Positions 42,415 through 50,928 of a stretch of DNA of 64,000 nucleotides are shown one piece after another. The stretch's first letter is position 1. Every line of letters begins with the position of its first letter. Origin of the DNA: Bryobacteraceae bacterium. Lineage in GTDB: Bacteria; Acidobacteriota; Terriglobia; Bryobacterales; Bryobacteraceae. A program made the position numbers and the translations under genes. The stretch lies in NCBI GenBank assembly GCA_041394945.1, contig JAWKHH010000001.1:2184100-2248099 (forward strand), written 5' to 3'. The notes below the pieces were generated by a model. It was not told where the DNA came from. It ran no database searches and saw only the letters and a program-made list of their open reading frames with translations.

Positions 42415-43705
42415 TCGGCGCTTCCTGTTCCGGCACACGTTCAATCCGCACCTGCGACACCCGCCGCTCATCGGCCGCCAGCACCTGGATCCGCATCCCA
42501 TCCCGTTCCAACTCCTCGCCCGCCTTCGGCACCCGGCCCAGCCACTCCGTCACCAGCCCGCCGACGGTAGTCGATTCGGTTTCTTCGTCTGGCCGGAAGT
42601 CGAAAAGATCAGCCAGGTGATCGAGGTCGAAGTTGCCGCTCACCACGCAGGAACCATCTGCGTTCCGCGTCACGTCGCGCTCCGGATCGTGCTCGTCGGT
42701 GATCTCGCCGACGATCTCCTCCACCAGATCCTCCATCGTCGCTAACCCCGCCGTCTGCCCGTACTCGTCCACCACCACCACCATTTGGATGCCCTCGGTC
42801 TGCATTTCCCTCATCAGGTCCGTCACGAATTTCGTCTCGGGAACCACCTGGATATCCCGGCGGAGGTCCCGCACCTGCATGCCGTCGCGCCGGTCCGGCT
42901 CCACCTCCACCAGGTCCCTCACGTGTACGAACCCGGTGATCGTGTCGATCGTGCCGTCGTAAACCGGAATCCGCGAGTATTGCTCCCGGGCCACCAGCTT
43001 GCGTAGATCCTCGAGTGATGCCGCCTCCGCGATGCCGACGATATTCGGCCGCGGCGTCATTACCTCCCGCACAGTCTTATCGCCGAACTCCACCACGCTC
43101 TGGATCAGCTTCCGGTCTTCCTCCTCGATCAGCCCCTCTTCGGCGCCGGCCGAGATCAACGCCTCAATGTCTTCGCTCTGCGTGGAAGCCTCGTCCTGCT
43201 CTTCCGTCGCCGCCCCTAGATCCGCCAGGGCGCTAAGGAACTGAAGAAATGCCAGCAGTGGCCGCATCGCCAGGGCCATCAGGTGAATCAGCGGCAGCAA
43301 CGCCACCATCCACCGGCCCGACGTTTTCCGGTAGAGCAATTGCGGAATCAAGTGCGCCACAGCCACGGTGGCGAACCAGGCCAGCACCATCGTCTCGAGC
43401 ATCACGCGCCACAGCGGCCGCGGCGCTCCCTCGAAAACCGTCTGCACCACGCCGCCGCGGTCCAGCGCCACAAAGATCAACACGCCTTCGAACACCAGCA
43501 GTCCGTGCTTCACCAGCGAGAACGTCAGCGCCCCGCGATCCGCCGCCAGCCCGATCCGTTCCTCCAGGTGCTCCTTGAACCACTCGAGCGCCGGAGTCTC
43601 CCGCGCCCGAAGCCGCAGCGATTCCAGATAGAGCAGTTGCAGAAAGCACACCGGCGCCAGCACCGCCGCCACCGCCCCCGCCGCGATCAAAACCGCCGTG
43701 ATCAT
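42407..43705 (-). CDS. CNNM/CorC-HlyC-type membrane protein (DUF21, CBS pair, transporter-associated domain)
   Basis: This is a 432-residue membrane protein with about three or four hydrophobic helices in a DUF21 domain (residues 1-180), then a CBS pair (VREVMTPRPNIVGIAEAAS, YSRIPVYDGTIDTITGFVHV) and a CorC_HlyC C-terminal domain (DEYGQTAGLATMEDLVEE). Members are linked to magnesium/cobalt efflux or transport and to CBS-controlled gating. It lies between ybeY and era with overlaps on both sides (ATGA with ybeY, 8 nt with era), the usual order in bacteria. The transported ion is not determined. Confidence 0.92.
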   Translation of the reverse strand: MITAVLIAAGAVAAVLAPVCFLQLLYLESLRLRARETPALEWFKEHLEERIGLAADRGALTFSLVKHGLLVFEGVLIFVALDRGGVVQTVFEGAPRPLWRVMLETMVLAWFATVAVAHLIPQLLYRKTSGRWMVALLPLIHLMALAMRPLLAFLQFLSALADLGAATEEQDEASTQSEDIEALISAGAEEGLIEEEDRKLIQSVVEFGDKTVREVMTPRPNIVGIAEAASLEDLRKLVAREQYSRIPVYDGTIDTITGFVHVRDLVEVEPDRRDGMQVRDLRRDIQVVPETKFVTDLMREMQTEGIQMVVVVDEYGQTAGLATMEDLVEEIVGEITDEHDPERDVTRNADGSCVVSGNFDLDHLADLFDFRPDEETESTTVGGLVTEWLGRVPKAGEELERDGMRIQVLAADERRVSQVRIERVPEQEAPNE

Positions 43706-44151
43706 CGCGCCACCCGCTCGATCAACCCAAGCGGCAATCCCAGCCGCTTGCGGAAGCGGCCCTCGGCCCGCCGCATCGCGCCGCGGTCGCGCTCATGGTC
43801 CATCCCCATCAGGTGCAGAACTCCGTGAAGCATCAGGATGCCGATCTCATCCTCCACCCCGTGCCCATGGTCCGCCGCCTGCGCCCGCGCACGGTCCGCC
43901 GAGATCGCCAGTTCCCCCAGTCGTCCCTCCCCCGTCCCGCTGGGAAACGAAAGAACATCGGTGGGAGCGTCCTTGCCGAGAAACTCGCGGTTCAGCCGGC
44001 GCAGTTCGCCGTCGCCCGCTATCAGGCATTCGAACGGGCGCCCGCCGGCGACGTCCGCTTGCAGACGCAAACCCAGTAACCGTAAGGCGCCGCGGTCAAA
44101 CCCACGCCCGGCGCGGCGAAAAAGAATCTCGGTTCGCGGAGGTTCGCTCAT
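43702..44151 (-). CDS. ybeY: Endoribonuclease YbeY
   Basis: This 149-residue metalloprotein is a single-strand-specific endoribonuclease needed for rRNA maturation and 70S quality control. The diagnostic H3XH5XH zinc motif is present as HGVLHLMGMDHE near residue 110. APTDVLSFPSGTGEG and LGELAISADRARAQA match the conserved N-terminal part. ATG 44151 follows phoH by 15 nt, and its stop overlaps the CorC/HlyC-type gene. Placement after phoH and before era is the standard genomic order and supports the call. Confidence 0.95.
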   Translation of the reverse strand: MSEPPRTEILFRRAGRGFDRGALRLLGLRLQADVAGGRPFECLIAGDGELRRLNREFLGKDAPTDVLSFPSGTGEGRLGELAISADRARAQAADHGHGVEDEIGILMLHGVLHLMGMDHERDRGAMRRAEGRFRKRLGLPLGLIERVAR

Positions 44152-44166
44152 CGCAGTTCTTGAGGG

Positions 44167-45180
44167 TTACTCACGCACCGGCGCGTCCGCCCCGCCCGGC
44201 TCGTCCGTGCTCCAGCGAAGCGGTAGCTGCCGCTGCGCCGCCGCGTCCCCTTGCCGCTCATACGCCCGGATGATCTTCTGTACCAGGTTGTGCCGGACAA
44301 CGTCGCGCTCGTCGAAATGCACGAACCGGATCTCGTCGATGCCGCGCAGCACCTCGATCGCGTCGAGCAGCCCGCTCCGCCGCCCCGCCGGAAGGTCCGT
44401 CTGCGTAACGTCGCCTGTCACCACCATCTGAGAGTTGAACCCCATTCGCGTCAGCACCATCTTCATTTGTTCCTGCGTAGCGTTTTGCGCTTCGTCCAGG
44501 ATGATGAAGCTGTCATTGAGCGTGCGTCCGCGCATGAAGGCGATCGGCGCCACTTCAATCGTGTTGCGCTCCAGGTACCGCGCCACTTTTTCCGGATCGA
44601 GCATCTCGTACAGCGCATCGTACAACGGACGCAGATACGGGTCGATCTTCTCTTGCAGCGTCCCGGGTAGAAAACCCAGCTTCTCGCCGGCTTCAATCGC
44701 CGGCCGCGTCAGGATAATGCGGGAAACGCGCTTGCTCAGCAGAGCCGAAACCGCCATCGCAACCGCGAGGTAGGTCTTGCCCGTACCGGCCGGCCCCACG
44801 CCGAAAACCAAATCGTAACGTTCGATCGTCTCCAGATACACCCGCTGCGTCAGCGTCTTTGGAGTTACAACCTTCTTACCGAAGCTCCGCTGACGCCCGC
44901 TTTCAACCAGCCCGCGCAGCGTGATGCTCGGATCCCCCGTCACCACCCGCAGGTAGTCGGTGAGCGATCCGTTGAAGGAATGCCCCTCGGCCACCAGCGC
45001 CGCGTAATCCTCGAGGATCCCTTCGGCGCGCTCCACCGCCGCGTCCTCGCCTTCGATCTCGAGCGAGTCCTCGCGCAGCCGCGTGCGCACATTCAGGCTC
45101 TGTTCGAGAAGGCGAATATTCTCGTCGCGAGTACCGAAGAGCGATTCGATCCCGCTTGTGATTCGAACGGAGAGCTTCAT
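44167..45180 (-). CDS. phoH: PhoH-like ATPase
   Basis: This is a 337-residue P-loop NTPase of the PhoH/PhoL group, found next to ybeY in many genomes and linked to RNA metabolism. Walker A is GPAGTGKTYLA, the Walker B-like acidic motif is FIILDEAQNAT, and TGDVTQTDLP is the next helicase-like motif. The N-terminal 110 residues form a KH/R3H-like RNA-binding part (LLEQSLNVRTRLREDSLEIE). Start ATG 45180 is preceded by a short purine-poor leader. The gap of 95 nt to yceH contains a TATACT (-10-like, minus strand) at 45242-45247, so the phoH-ybeY block may have its own promoter. Confidence 0.93.
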   Translation of the reverse strand: MKLSVRITSGIESLFGTRDENIRLLEQSLNVRTRLREDSLEIEGEDAAVERAEGILEDYAALVAEGHSFNGSLTDYLRVVTGDPSITLRGLVESGRQRSFGKKVVTPKTLTQRVYLETIERYDLVFGVGPAGTGKTYLAVAMAVSALLSKRVSRIILTRPAIEAGEKLGFLPGTLQEKIDPYLRPLYDALYEMLDPEKVARYLERNTIEVAPIAFMRGRTLNDSFIILDEAQNATQEQMKMVLTRMGFNSQMVVTGDVTQTDLPAGRRSGLLDAIEVLRGIDEIRFVHFDERDVVRHNLVQKIIRAYERQGDAAAQRQLPLRWSTDEPGGADAPVRE

Positions 45181-45275
45181 CGGCGGGAATGGACGGGCGC
45201 GCGGTCGCCTGATCCGGAGACGGGAAACAACATCTAGGGGGAGTATACCAGAGCATTACCCGCCGGCGGCGTCCG

Positions 45276-45911
45276 CTATTCCAACTGTTTCCGGAACTCC
45301 GCGAACATCGCCTTCAACTGCTCCACTTCGATCTCGAGCTGCGTCACGCGCTCGGCTAGTCCCTCCCGCACCGGACTCGAAACCTCGGCCGGCGCGTGCG
45401 CCAACGCCGCCTCCGCCGATACCTCGCCGGCCAGCTTGTGCATCCACCGCGGCTCGCGCATCCCCGCCAGCTTCGGCAGCAGCACCGTCATCCCGCGCTC
45501 TCCCAGTTTGTGCAGCACCGTCTCCACGGCGTCCAGGTCGTCGAACCGGTAGAGCGACTCCGTTCGCGAACGAATCTCGTTCAACGTCTGCGCCCCGCGC
45601 AACAGCAGCACTCCGATCACCGCCATCTCGCGATTATTGAGGTCCAGCGTCTCCGAAACCCGGTGCCCGTACTTCGGCACCCGGTTCGAGCCGCCGGTCA
45701 ACACAGTCGAAAGCGTCCGGTCCCGCAGCAGGTCGAGCGCCATCTGCACCGTCTCTTCGTCGTAGCTCACGATCGGATCGCGATTCGTTTTCTGATTGCA
45801 GCCGTTCACCAGCGCGTTGAGCGACATCGGATAGTAGTCCGGCGTGGCCATGTCTTTTTCAATCAGCACGCCGAGCACGCGGCATTCTTCGGGCGAGAGT
45901 AACAGGTCCAT
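45276..45911 (-). CDS. yceH: YceH/DUF480 family protein
   Basis: This is a 211-residue protein of the YceH family, of unknown function, with tandem winged-helix-like domains. The N-terminus MDLLLSPEECRVLGVLIEKD and NALVNGCNQKTNRDPIVSYD are diagnostic. ATG 45911 is chosen because the family starts here; GTG 45920 is in frame. A C-terminal helical stretch (LTQLEIEVEQLKAMFAEFRK), probably a coiled coil, is common in the family. It lies 27 nt after the rnr stop, and a TAAGAT -10-like hexamer (minus strand, 45935-45940) sits in that gap. Confidence 0.9.
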   Translation of the reverse strand: MDLLLSPEECRVLGVLIEKDMATPDYYPMSLNALVNGCNQKTNRDPIVSYDEETVQMALDLLRDRTLSTVLTGGSNRVPKYGHRVSETLDLNNREMAVIGVLLLRGAQTLNEIRSRTESLYRFDDLDAVETVLHKLGERGMTVLLPKLAGMREPRWMHKLAGEVSAEAALAHAPAEVSSPVREGLAERVTQLEIEVEQLKAMFAEFRKQLE

Positions 45912-45937
45912 AGCTTCCACCAGGCCGACTTTCGATC

Positions 45938-48028
45938 TTAGCGCGCCCGGCCCGCCTTCCGGCCGCCCTTGCCCCGCCGCGATTCCGGCAGCGCCAATGA
46001 AAACTCGAGCCTTCGGTCGCCGCCCGCCACCCGGTCCAGCCGGATCTTCACGCGGTCGCCGATCGCATACTGCTTCCCGCTTCGATCCCCAACGATCTTC
46101 CGCGAATTTTCATGGAACCCGAATCGGTCTCCCGGGATCGAATCCGCCGCCACGAAGCCTTCCACGAATAGCTCGTCCAGCTCCACGAAGAACCCGTATT
46201 TCGACGTGTTGACGATCAACCCCTCGAACTCGTCGCCGATATGGTCCACCATGAACTTCACCTTCTTCCACTCGACCAGTTCGCGCTCGGCATCCGCCGC
46301 CCGCCGCTCGGTGTGCGACGACGTGTCGGCGAACCCCGCCAGCGCCGCTTCCGTGTAGGGCGCCTCGGCGCCGTCGAGCATAGCCGAAAGCACGCGATGC
46401 ACCAGCAGGTCCGGGTACCGCCGGATCGGTGAAGTAAAGTGCGTGTAGCAGTCCGAAGCCAGCGCGAAGTGCCCTTCGTTCTCCGCCGAGTACCGCGCCT
46501 GCTTCAGCGACCGCAGCATCAGGTAGTTCAGAATCCGTTCAAACGGCGATCCCTCGATCTCCCGGATCAGCTTCTGATACTGGCGCGCCGTCACCTTGAA
46601 TGTTTCATCGGCGATCACGATGTCGCGGTTCGTCTTGCGTCCGTCGCGATGCCGCGTCGTCGTACGGAATCGCTGCCCCCGCATCGGCGCCCCGAGCGAC
46701 GCTCCGAATTGTGACGCGATGTGCTCGAACTCGATCACCTTCTTCGGGTCCGGCGTTTCGTGAATTCGATAGACGAACGGCCACGCCGCGCAGTGCGCCG
46801 CCACCGCTTCGTTCGCGGCCAGCATGAACTCCTCGATGATCCGGTGCGCCATGTGGCGCTCGCTTCGCCGGATCGAAATCATCGCCCCGAACTCATCGAA
46901 CTCGATGATCGGCTCCGGCAGGTCGAAATCGATGGCGCCCCGCCGCTGCCTGCGGCGCATCAGCAGCAGCGCCAGCTCTTCCATCAACTGGAAACGGCCC
47001 GCCGCCTTCTTGTCCAGCATTTGCTGCACCTGCGTGTACGTGCAGCGTTCGGCGCTTCGGATCACGCCGCGCGTGAATCGCTGCCCCACCACGTCGCCCT
47101 GATGATCGATGATGAGGATCGCCGAAAGCACCAGCCGGTCTACGTGCGGTTTCAAGGAGCATATCTCCGTCGACAACTCGAGCGGAAGCATCGGAACCGC
47201 GCGATCCGGGAAGTAAACGCTCGTTCCCCGCAGCGCTGCCTCGCGGTCAATCGGCGTCCCCGGCAGCACATATTGGCTCACATCGGCGATATGGACCTGC
47301 AACTCGTACTGCCCGTCGTCGCGCCGCGTCACCAGCACCGCATCGTCGAAATCGCGCGCCGTCTGGCCGTCGATCGTCACGATATCGAGCCCGCGGAAAT
47401 CCTCTCGCCGCGCGATCTCGCCCTCCTCGATCGTCGCGGGAATGCGCCGCGCGTGGTCCAGCACATCGGGCGGGAATCGATGCGGGATCCGGTGCTTCCG
47501 GATCATGATTTCCACATCCACGCCAAAATCGTCCGGATGCCCCAGGATCTCGACGATCCGCCCCACCCCGTCTTTCCCCGGCTCTGGAAACTCGATGATC
47601 TCCGCCGTTACGATCATCCCGTCGAGTTCGTCCGCCGACGCCACGTTTTGCGCCGACGGGCCAATCCGGTCCACCGGCTTGTCCTTCGGCAGAGCCAGCG
47701 CTTTCGGAATCTCCACCCACTGCAGCAGCCGCTCTTCGTGCGGTTTCACGTAATAGCCCCGCCGCCGCACCCGGAACTCGCCCGTCACCGTGGTGTGCGC
47801 CCGGTCCAGCACCTTGACGATCGCGGCCTCCGCCCGTCCGTCGCGCGCTGAGAACCGCACGATCCGGACCGCCACGCGATCCCCGTGCATCGCCTTCGCC
47901 GCTTCGTCGGGCGGAAGAAACAGGTCGCCCTCCACACCGTCGATCGGAACGTCTGGAATCACAAATCCGAACCCGTCGCGATGCACCGAAAGCCGCCCGG
48001 CGATCCACTTTCCGCCGCCGCGTTTCAT
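45938..48028 (-). CDS. rnr: Ribonuclease R
   Basis: This is a 696-residue 3'-5' exoribonuclease of the RNB family that degrades structured RNA. N-terminal cold-shock-like domains (DGFGFVIPD, DLFLPPDEAAKAMHGD) precede the RNB catalytic domain, whose magnesium ligands lie in GQTARDFDDAVLVTRR and ADVSQYVLPGTPID. A C-terminal S1 domain (EFEGLIVNTSKYGFFVEL) is followed by a basic tail (GKGGRKAGRAR). It is somewhat shorter than E. coli RNase R. It overlaps the sulfatase stop by 4 nt (ATGA), an unusual partner. Confidence 0.94.
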   Translation of the reverse strand: MKRGGGKWIAGRLSVHRDGFGFVIPDVPIDGVEGDLFLPPDEAAKAMHGDRVAVRIVRFSARDGRAEAAIVKVLDRAHTTVTGEFRVRRRGYYVKPHEERLLQWVEIPKALALPKDKPVDRIGPSAQNVASADELDGMIVTAEIIEFPEPGKDGVGRIVEILGHPDDFGVDVEIMIRKHRIPHRFPPDVLDHARRIPATIEEGEIARREDFRGLDIVTIDGQTARDFDDAVLVTRRDDGQYELQVHIADVSQYVLPGTPIDREAALRGTSVYFPDRAVPMLPLELSTEICSLKPHVDRLVLSAILIIDHQGDVVGQRFTRGVIRSAERCTYTQVQQMLDKKAAGRFQLMEELALLLMRRRQRRGAIDFDLPEPIIEFDEFGAMISIRRSERHMAHRIIEEFMLAANEAVAAHCAAWPFVYRIHETPDPKKVIEFEHIASQFGASLGAPMRGQRFRTTTRHRDGRKTNRDIVIADETFKVTARQYQKLIREIEGSPFERILNYLMLRSLKQARYSAENEGHFALASDCYTHFTSPIRRYPDLLVHRVLSAMLDGAEAPYTEAALAGFADTSSHTERRAADAERELVEWKKVKFMVDHIGDEFEGLIVNTSKYGFFVELDELFVEGFVAADSIPGDRFGFHENSRKIVGDRSGKQYAIGDRVKIRLDRVAGGDRRLEFSLALPESRRGKGGRKAGRAR

Positions 48029-49383
48029 GCCCGGCCACTCAACCGCGCCAGCCGCCGCTGCATCTCCGCCAGACGCGGTCCACCCGCCGCCGCGAGATTC
48101 TCCAGCTCCCAGGGATCCCGTTCCAGATCGTACAGTTCATCGGCGCCGTCGAGTTCCCGGTAATGAATGTACTTCCAACGCCGTGTTCTTACAGCCTGAT
48201 ACCCCATCTTTCGGATCCGCGGAAACACGGTGTCCGAGTAGTACTCGATCAGAAACTCCTCCCGCTTCGCCGGACGCATGAACGAGGCGCCTTCCATCCG
48301 AGGCGCCGCCACTCCCGCGAGCCCCAGCATCGTCGGCGCAACGTCGATCGAAAGCGCCAGGTCCCGCCGCCGCGCCCCGGCCCGGAACCGCCGCGGATAC
48401 CGCACCAGCATCGGGATGCGGATCGTCTCTTCATAGGCCAGCCGCCGCTCCGGACCGAGGCAGTGCTCCCCGTAGAAGTAGCCGTGGTCCGACGTGAACG
48501 CCACTACCGTCTCGTCGAGCTTGCCCGCCTTCTCGAGCGCCGCCAGCATTCGCCCCAGCCCCTCGTCGATCGCCTTCGTCATCCGCATTCGGTTCAGAAT
48601 CGTGGCATCGTCGGTCACCGTCGACGCGCTCAACGGAGCCACGCCGGCAATCTTCTGCTCGAGCGCCGGCTTGCCGTGCGGAGGCTTCGCGTAGTTTCCA
48701 CGCCGCGGCGGCGTCCTACCCTCGTACAGCCGCCGGTGTCGATCGGCCACGATGAAGTCCTCCGCGCGTCCGCCGCTCCCGGTGATCGAACCATCGTTCG
48801 CCTGCTGAATATTCGGGTGGATCGCCTTGTGCGCGAGGTAGAGGCAGAACGGAGCATCGCCCCGCGCCTCCAGGAAATCCACGCAATGATCGGTGAGCAC
48901 ATCGGTCACGTACCCCCGCGCCCGTGCCGTCCGCCCGTTCACGTTCAACACCGGATCGATGGACTCGCCCTGCCCCGGGAAGCTCACCCAGTGATCGAAC
49001 CCGGGGCGACGGGAGTCGTCGTTGCCCATATGCCACTTGCCCACGAAACCCGTCCGATACCCGGCGTCGTGCAGCAGCCGCGGCCAGGTCGCCAGACGAT
49101 GGCTCTGCGCGGACCGGTCCACATTGTCGGTGATCCCATGCGTGTGCGGATACTGCCCGGTGAGGAAACTGCCGCGCGATGGCGAGCACAACGGAGTCGT
49201 CGCGAAGGCGTTCGTGAATGACGTCCCTTCGCGCGCGAGGCGGTCCGCATGCGGCGTTTCCGCGAACGGATGCCCCGTGCATCCCAGTTCGTCGAACCGC
49301 AAATCGTCCACCAGCACAAAGACGAAGTTCGGCCTCGCCGCTCGCGCGGCCGCCGCCATGGAGAGGAACTTCCGGCGCAGCAT
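48025..49383 (-). CDS. Tat-exported sulfatase
   Basis: This is a 452-residue type I sulfatase that hydrolyses sulfate esters in the periplasm. The start ATG 49383 opens MLRRKFLSMAAAARAARPN, a Tat-like signal. FVFVLVDDLRFDELGC supplies the first metal-binding aspartates. LCSPSRGSFLTGQYP contains the C-x-P-x-R sulfatase motif whose Cys is converted to formylglycine. WKYIHYRELDGADELYDLERD is the usual C-terminal strand. The substrate may be a sulfated polysaccharide. Its cysteine needs a formylglycine-generating enzyme; the SUMF1-like gene at 61035 in this window lacks an obvious catalytic Cys, so the activator is probably elsewhere. It is divergent from the gene at 49409 with only 25 nt between starts. 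Confidence 0.9.
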   Translation of the reverse strand: MLRRKFLSMAAAARAARPNFVFVLVDDLRFDELGCTGHPFAETPHADRLAREGTSFTNAFATTPLCSPSRGSFLTGQYPHTHGITDNVDRSAQSHRLATWPRLLHDAGYRTGFVGKWHMGNDDSRRPGFDHWVSFPGQGESIDPVLNVNGRTARARGYVTDVLTDHCVDFLEARGDAPFCLYLAHKAIHPNIQQANDGSITGSGGRAEDFIVADRHRRLYEGRTPPRRGNYAKPPHGKPALEQKIAGVAPLSASTVTDDATILNRMRMTKAIDEGLGRMLAALEKAGKLDETVVAFTSDHGYFYGEHCLGPERRLAYEETIRIPMLVRYPRRFRAGARRRDLALSIDVAPTMLGLAGVAAPRMEGASFMRPAKREEFLIEYYSDTVFPRIRKMGYQAVRTRRWKYIHYRELDGADELYDLERDPWELENLAAAGGPRLAEMQRRLARLSGRA

Positions 49384-49387
49384 CAAA

Positions 49388-49396
49388 TGATATTCT
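49388..49396 (+). promoter_or_regulatory. Extended -10 element (TGATATTCT) before the adenosine-specific kinase gene
   Basis: TGATATTCT fits TGnTAnnnT and ends 12 nt before ATG 49409, within the 25-nt divergent gap. A short leader is implied. Confidence 0.45.
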
Positions 49397-49408
49397 AGGT
49401 GCTTCCCA

Positions 49409-49891
49409 ATGGAACTCCTGGCCGTAGCTCTGCAAATTCCCGACGGCGGCAACATCATTGTCGGCCAGTCCCACTTCATCAAGACCGTGGAAGACGTTCA
49501 CGAGGCCATCGTGAACACCGTTCCCCAGATGAAGTTCGGTATCGCGTTCAATGAAGCCTCCGGGCCGTGCCTTACGCGCACCGGCGGCAACGACGACGCG
49601 CTCATCGCCCTGGCCGAATCGAACGCACGCGCCATCGCCGCCGGCCACGTTTTCGTCGTCACGCTCACCGGCGGCTTTCCGATCAACATCCTCGGCCGCT
49701 TCAAGGACGTTCCCGAAGTGGTCGCGATCTTCTGCGCCACCGCGAATCCGGTCGAAGTCATCGTCGCTCAAACCGCGCAAGGCCGCGGCGTACTCGGCGT
49801 CGTCGACGGATCGTCCCCCACTGGCGTGGAAGACGCCGCCGCCAAGGAATGGCGCCACGGCTTCCTCCGCAAAATCGGCTACAAACTGTGA
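49409..49891 (+). CDS. Adenosine-specific kinase-like protein
   Basis: This is a 160-residue protein of the small adenosine-specific kinase/DUF355 family, first characterised from archaea. Family segments are present: NIIVGQSHFIKTVEDVHEAI, KFGIAFNEASGPCLTRTGGN, TLTGGFPINILGRFKDVPEV and CATANPVEVIVAQTAQGRG. Bacterial members are less studied, so the activity here is carried over from the family. ATG 49409 is 25 nt from the divergent sulfatase start. It overlaps the next gene as GTGA, so the four-gene run 49409-53205 probably forms one operon. Confidence 0.88.
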   Translation: MELLAVALQIPDGGNIIVGQSHFIKTVEDVHEAIVNTVPQMKFGIAFNEASGPCLTRTGGNDDALIALAESNARAIAAGHVFVVTLTGGFPINILGRFKDVPEVVAIFCATANPVEVIVAQTAQGRGVLGVVDGSSPTGVEDAAAKEWRHGFLRKIGYKL

Positions 49892-50925
49892 CCCTCCAAG
49901 ACCGATACATCCCAGACGACGCGGCGCTCGAAGACCTGCTCTCGCGTCCCAACGATGCCGACATGGCCGCCATGCGGAACATGAACGGCGACCTCATCCT
50001 TCTCGGTGTCTCCGGCAAAATGGGACCCTCACTCGCCCTGCGCGCCCGCCGCGCCGCCGACCAGGCCGGCGTCAAGATGCGCGTCATCGGCGTGAGCCGC
50101 TTCTCGAATCCCGCCAACCGGAAACTTCTCGAAGACGCGGGCGTCGAAACCATCGCCCGCGAGTTGCTCGACGATGGCGCGCTCTCGAGCCTCCCCGATG
50201 CGCCCAACGTCATCCACATGGCCGCTCGCAAGTTCGGCTCGAGCGGCGACGAAGGCCTCACATGGGCCATGAACACGTACCTTCCCGGACTCGTCGCCCA
50301 GCGCTACCGCGGATCGCGCATCGCCGTTTTTTCAAGCGGCAACGTCTACCCGCTCTCGCCGGCCACCCAGGGCGGATGCACCGAGGACACGCCCCTCGAA
50401 CCGGTCGGCGAATACGCCATGACCGCCACCGGGCGCGAGCGCATGTTCACGCATTTCTCGAAGCTCTACGGGACGCCGGTAACCATCCTGCGCCTCAACT
50501 ACGCGGTCGAGATGCGCTACGGCGTCCTCGTCGACATCGGCATGCAGGTGTTCGAGCGAAAGCCGATCGATCTCTCCACCGGCGCGGCCAACGTCATCTG
50601 GCAGGGTGACGCCAACTCCATCTGCCTCCGCTCTCTTGCCTACGCCGCCTCGCCGCCCTTCGTCCTGAATCTCACCGGCCCGGAAACGGTCTCCGTCCGC
50701 GCCGTCGCGAAGCGCTTCGGCCAGCTCCTCGGCATCGAGCCCGTCTTTGTCAACGAAGAGAGCCCCACCGCGCTCCTCAACAACGCGGCGCTTTGCTTCT
50801 CCCTGTTCGGCTACCCGAGCATCCCGGTGGACCGCATTATCGAGTGGACCGCGCAGTGGATCGGCAGAGGCGGCTCCAACCTGAACAAGCCGACCCGCTT
50901 CGAAGCCAGAGACGGCAGGTTCTAG
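49888..50925 (+). CDS. NAD-dependent epimerase/dehydratase-like SDR
   Basis: This is a 345-residue extended SDR protein. The NAD-binding motif appears as LLGVSGKMGPSLALRARRA, a variant glycine pattern. The active-site Ser strand is IAVFSSGNVYPLSP, and the Tyr of the YxxxK motif is in GEYAMTATGRERMF, but the position four residues after Tyr is Ala, not Lys, so catalysis by the usual mechanism is doubtful. The C-terminal substrate part (PFVLNLTGPETVSVRAVAKR) resembles UDP-sugar epimerases. Start GTG 49888 overlaps the kinase stop. It sits upstream of the DHDPS-like gene with 3 nt spacing, suggesting a joint sugar-acid pathway; that is inference. Confidence 0.8.
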   Translation: MTLQDRYIPDDAALEDLLSRPNDADMAAMRNMNGDLILLGVSGKMGPSLALRARRAADQAGVKMRVIGVSRFSNPANRKLLEDAGVETIARELLDDGALSSLPDAPNVIHMAARKFGSSGDEGLTWAMNTYLPGLVAQRYRGSRIAVFSSGNVYPLSPATQGGCTEDTPLEPVGEYAMTATGRERMFTHFSKLYGTPVTILRLNYAVEMRYGVLVDIGMQVFERKPIDLSTGAANVIWQGDANSICLRSLAYAASPPFVLNLTGPETVSVRAVAKRFGQLLGIEPVFVNEESPTALLNNAALCFSLFGYPSIPVDRIIEWTAQWIGRGGSNLNKPTRFEARDGRF

Positions 50926-50928
50926 TCG

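Noticed and set aside
45242..45247. TATACT as a firm promoter for phoH
   Set aside because: The -10 match is reasonable but no -35 lies at normal spacing, so it is only mentioned under the gene.
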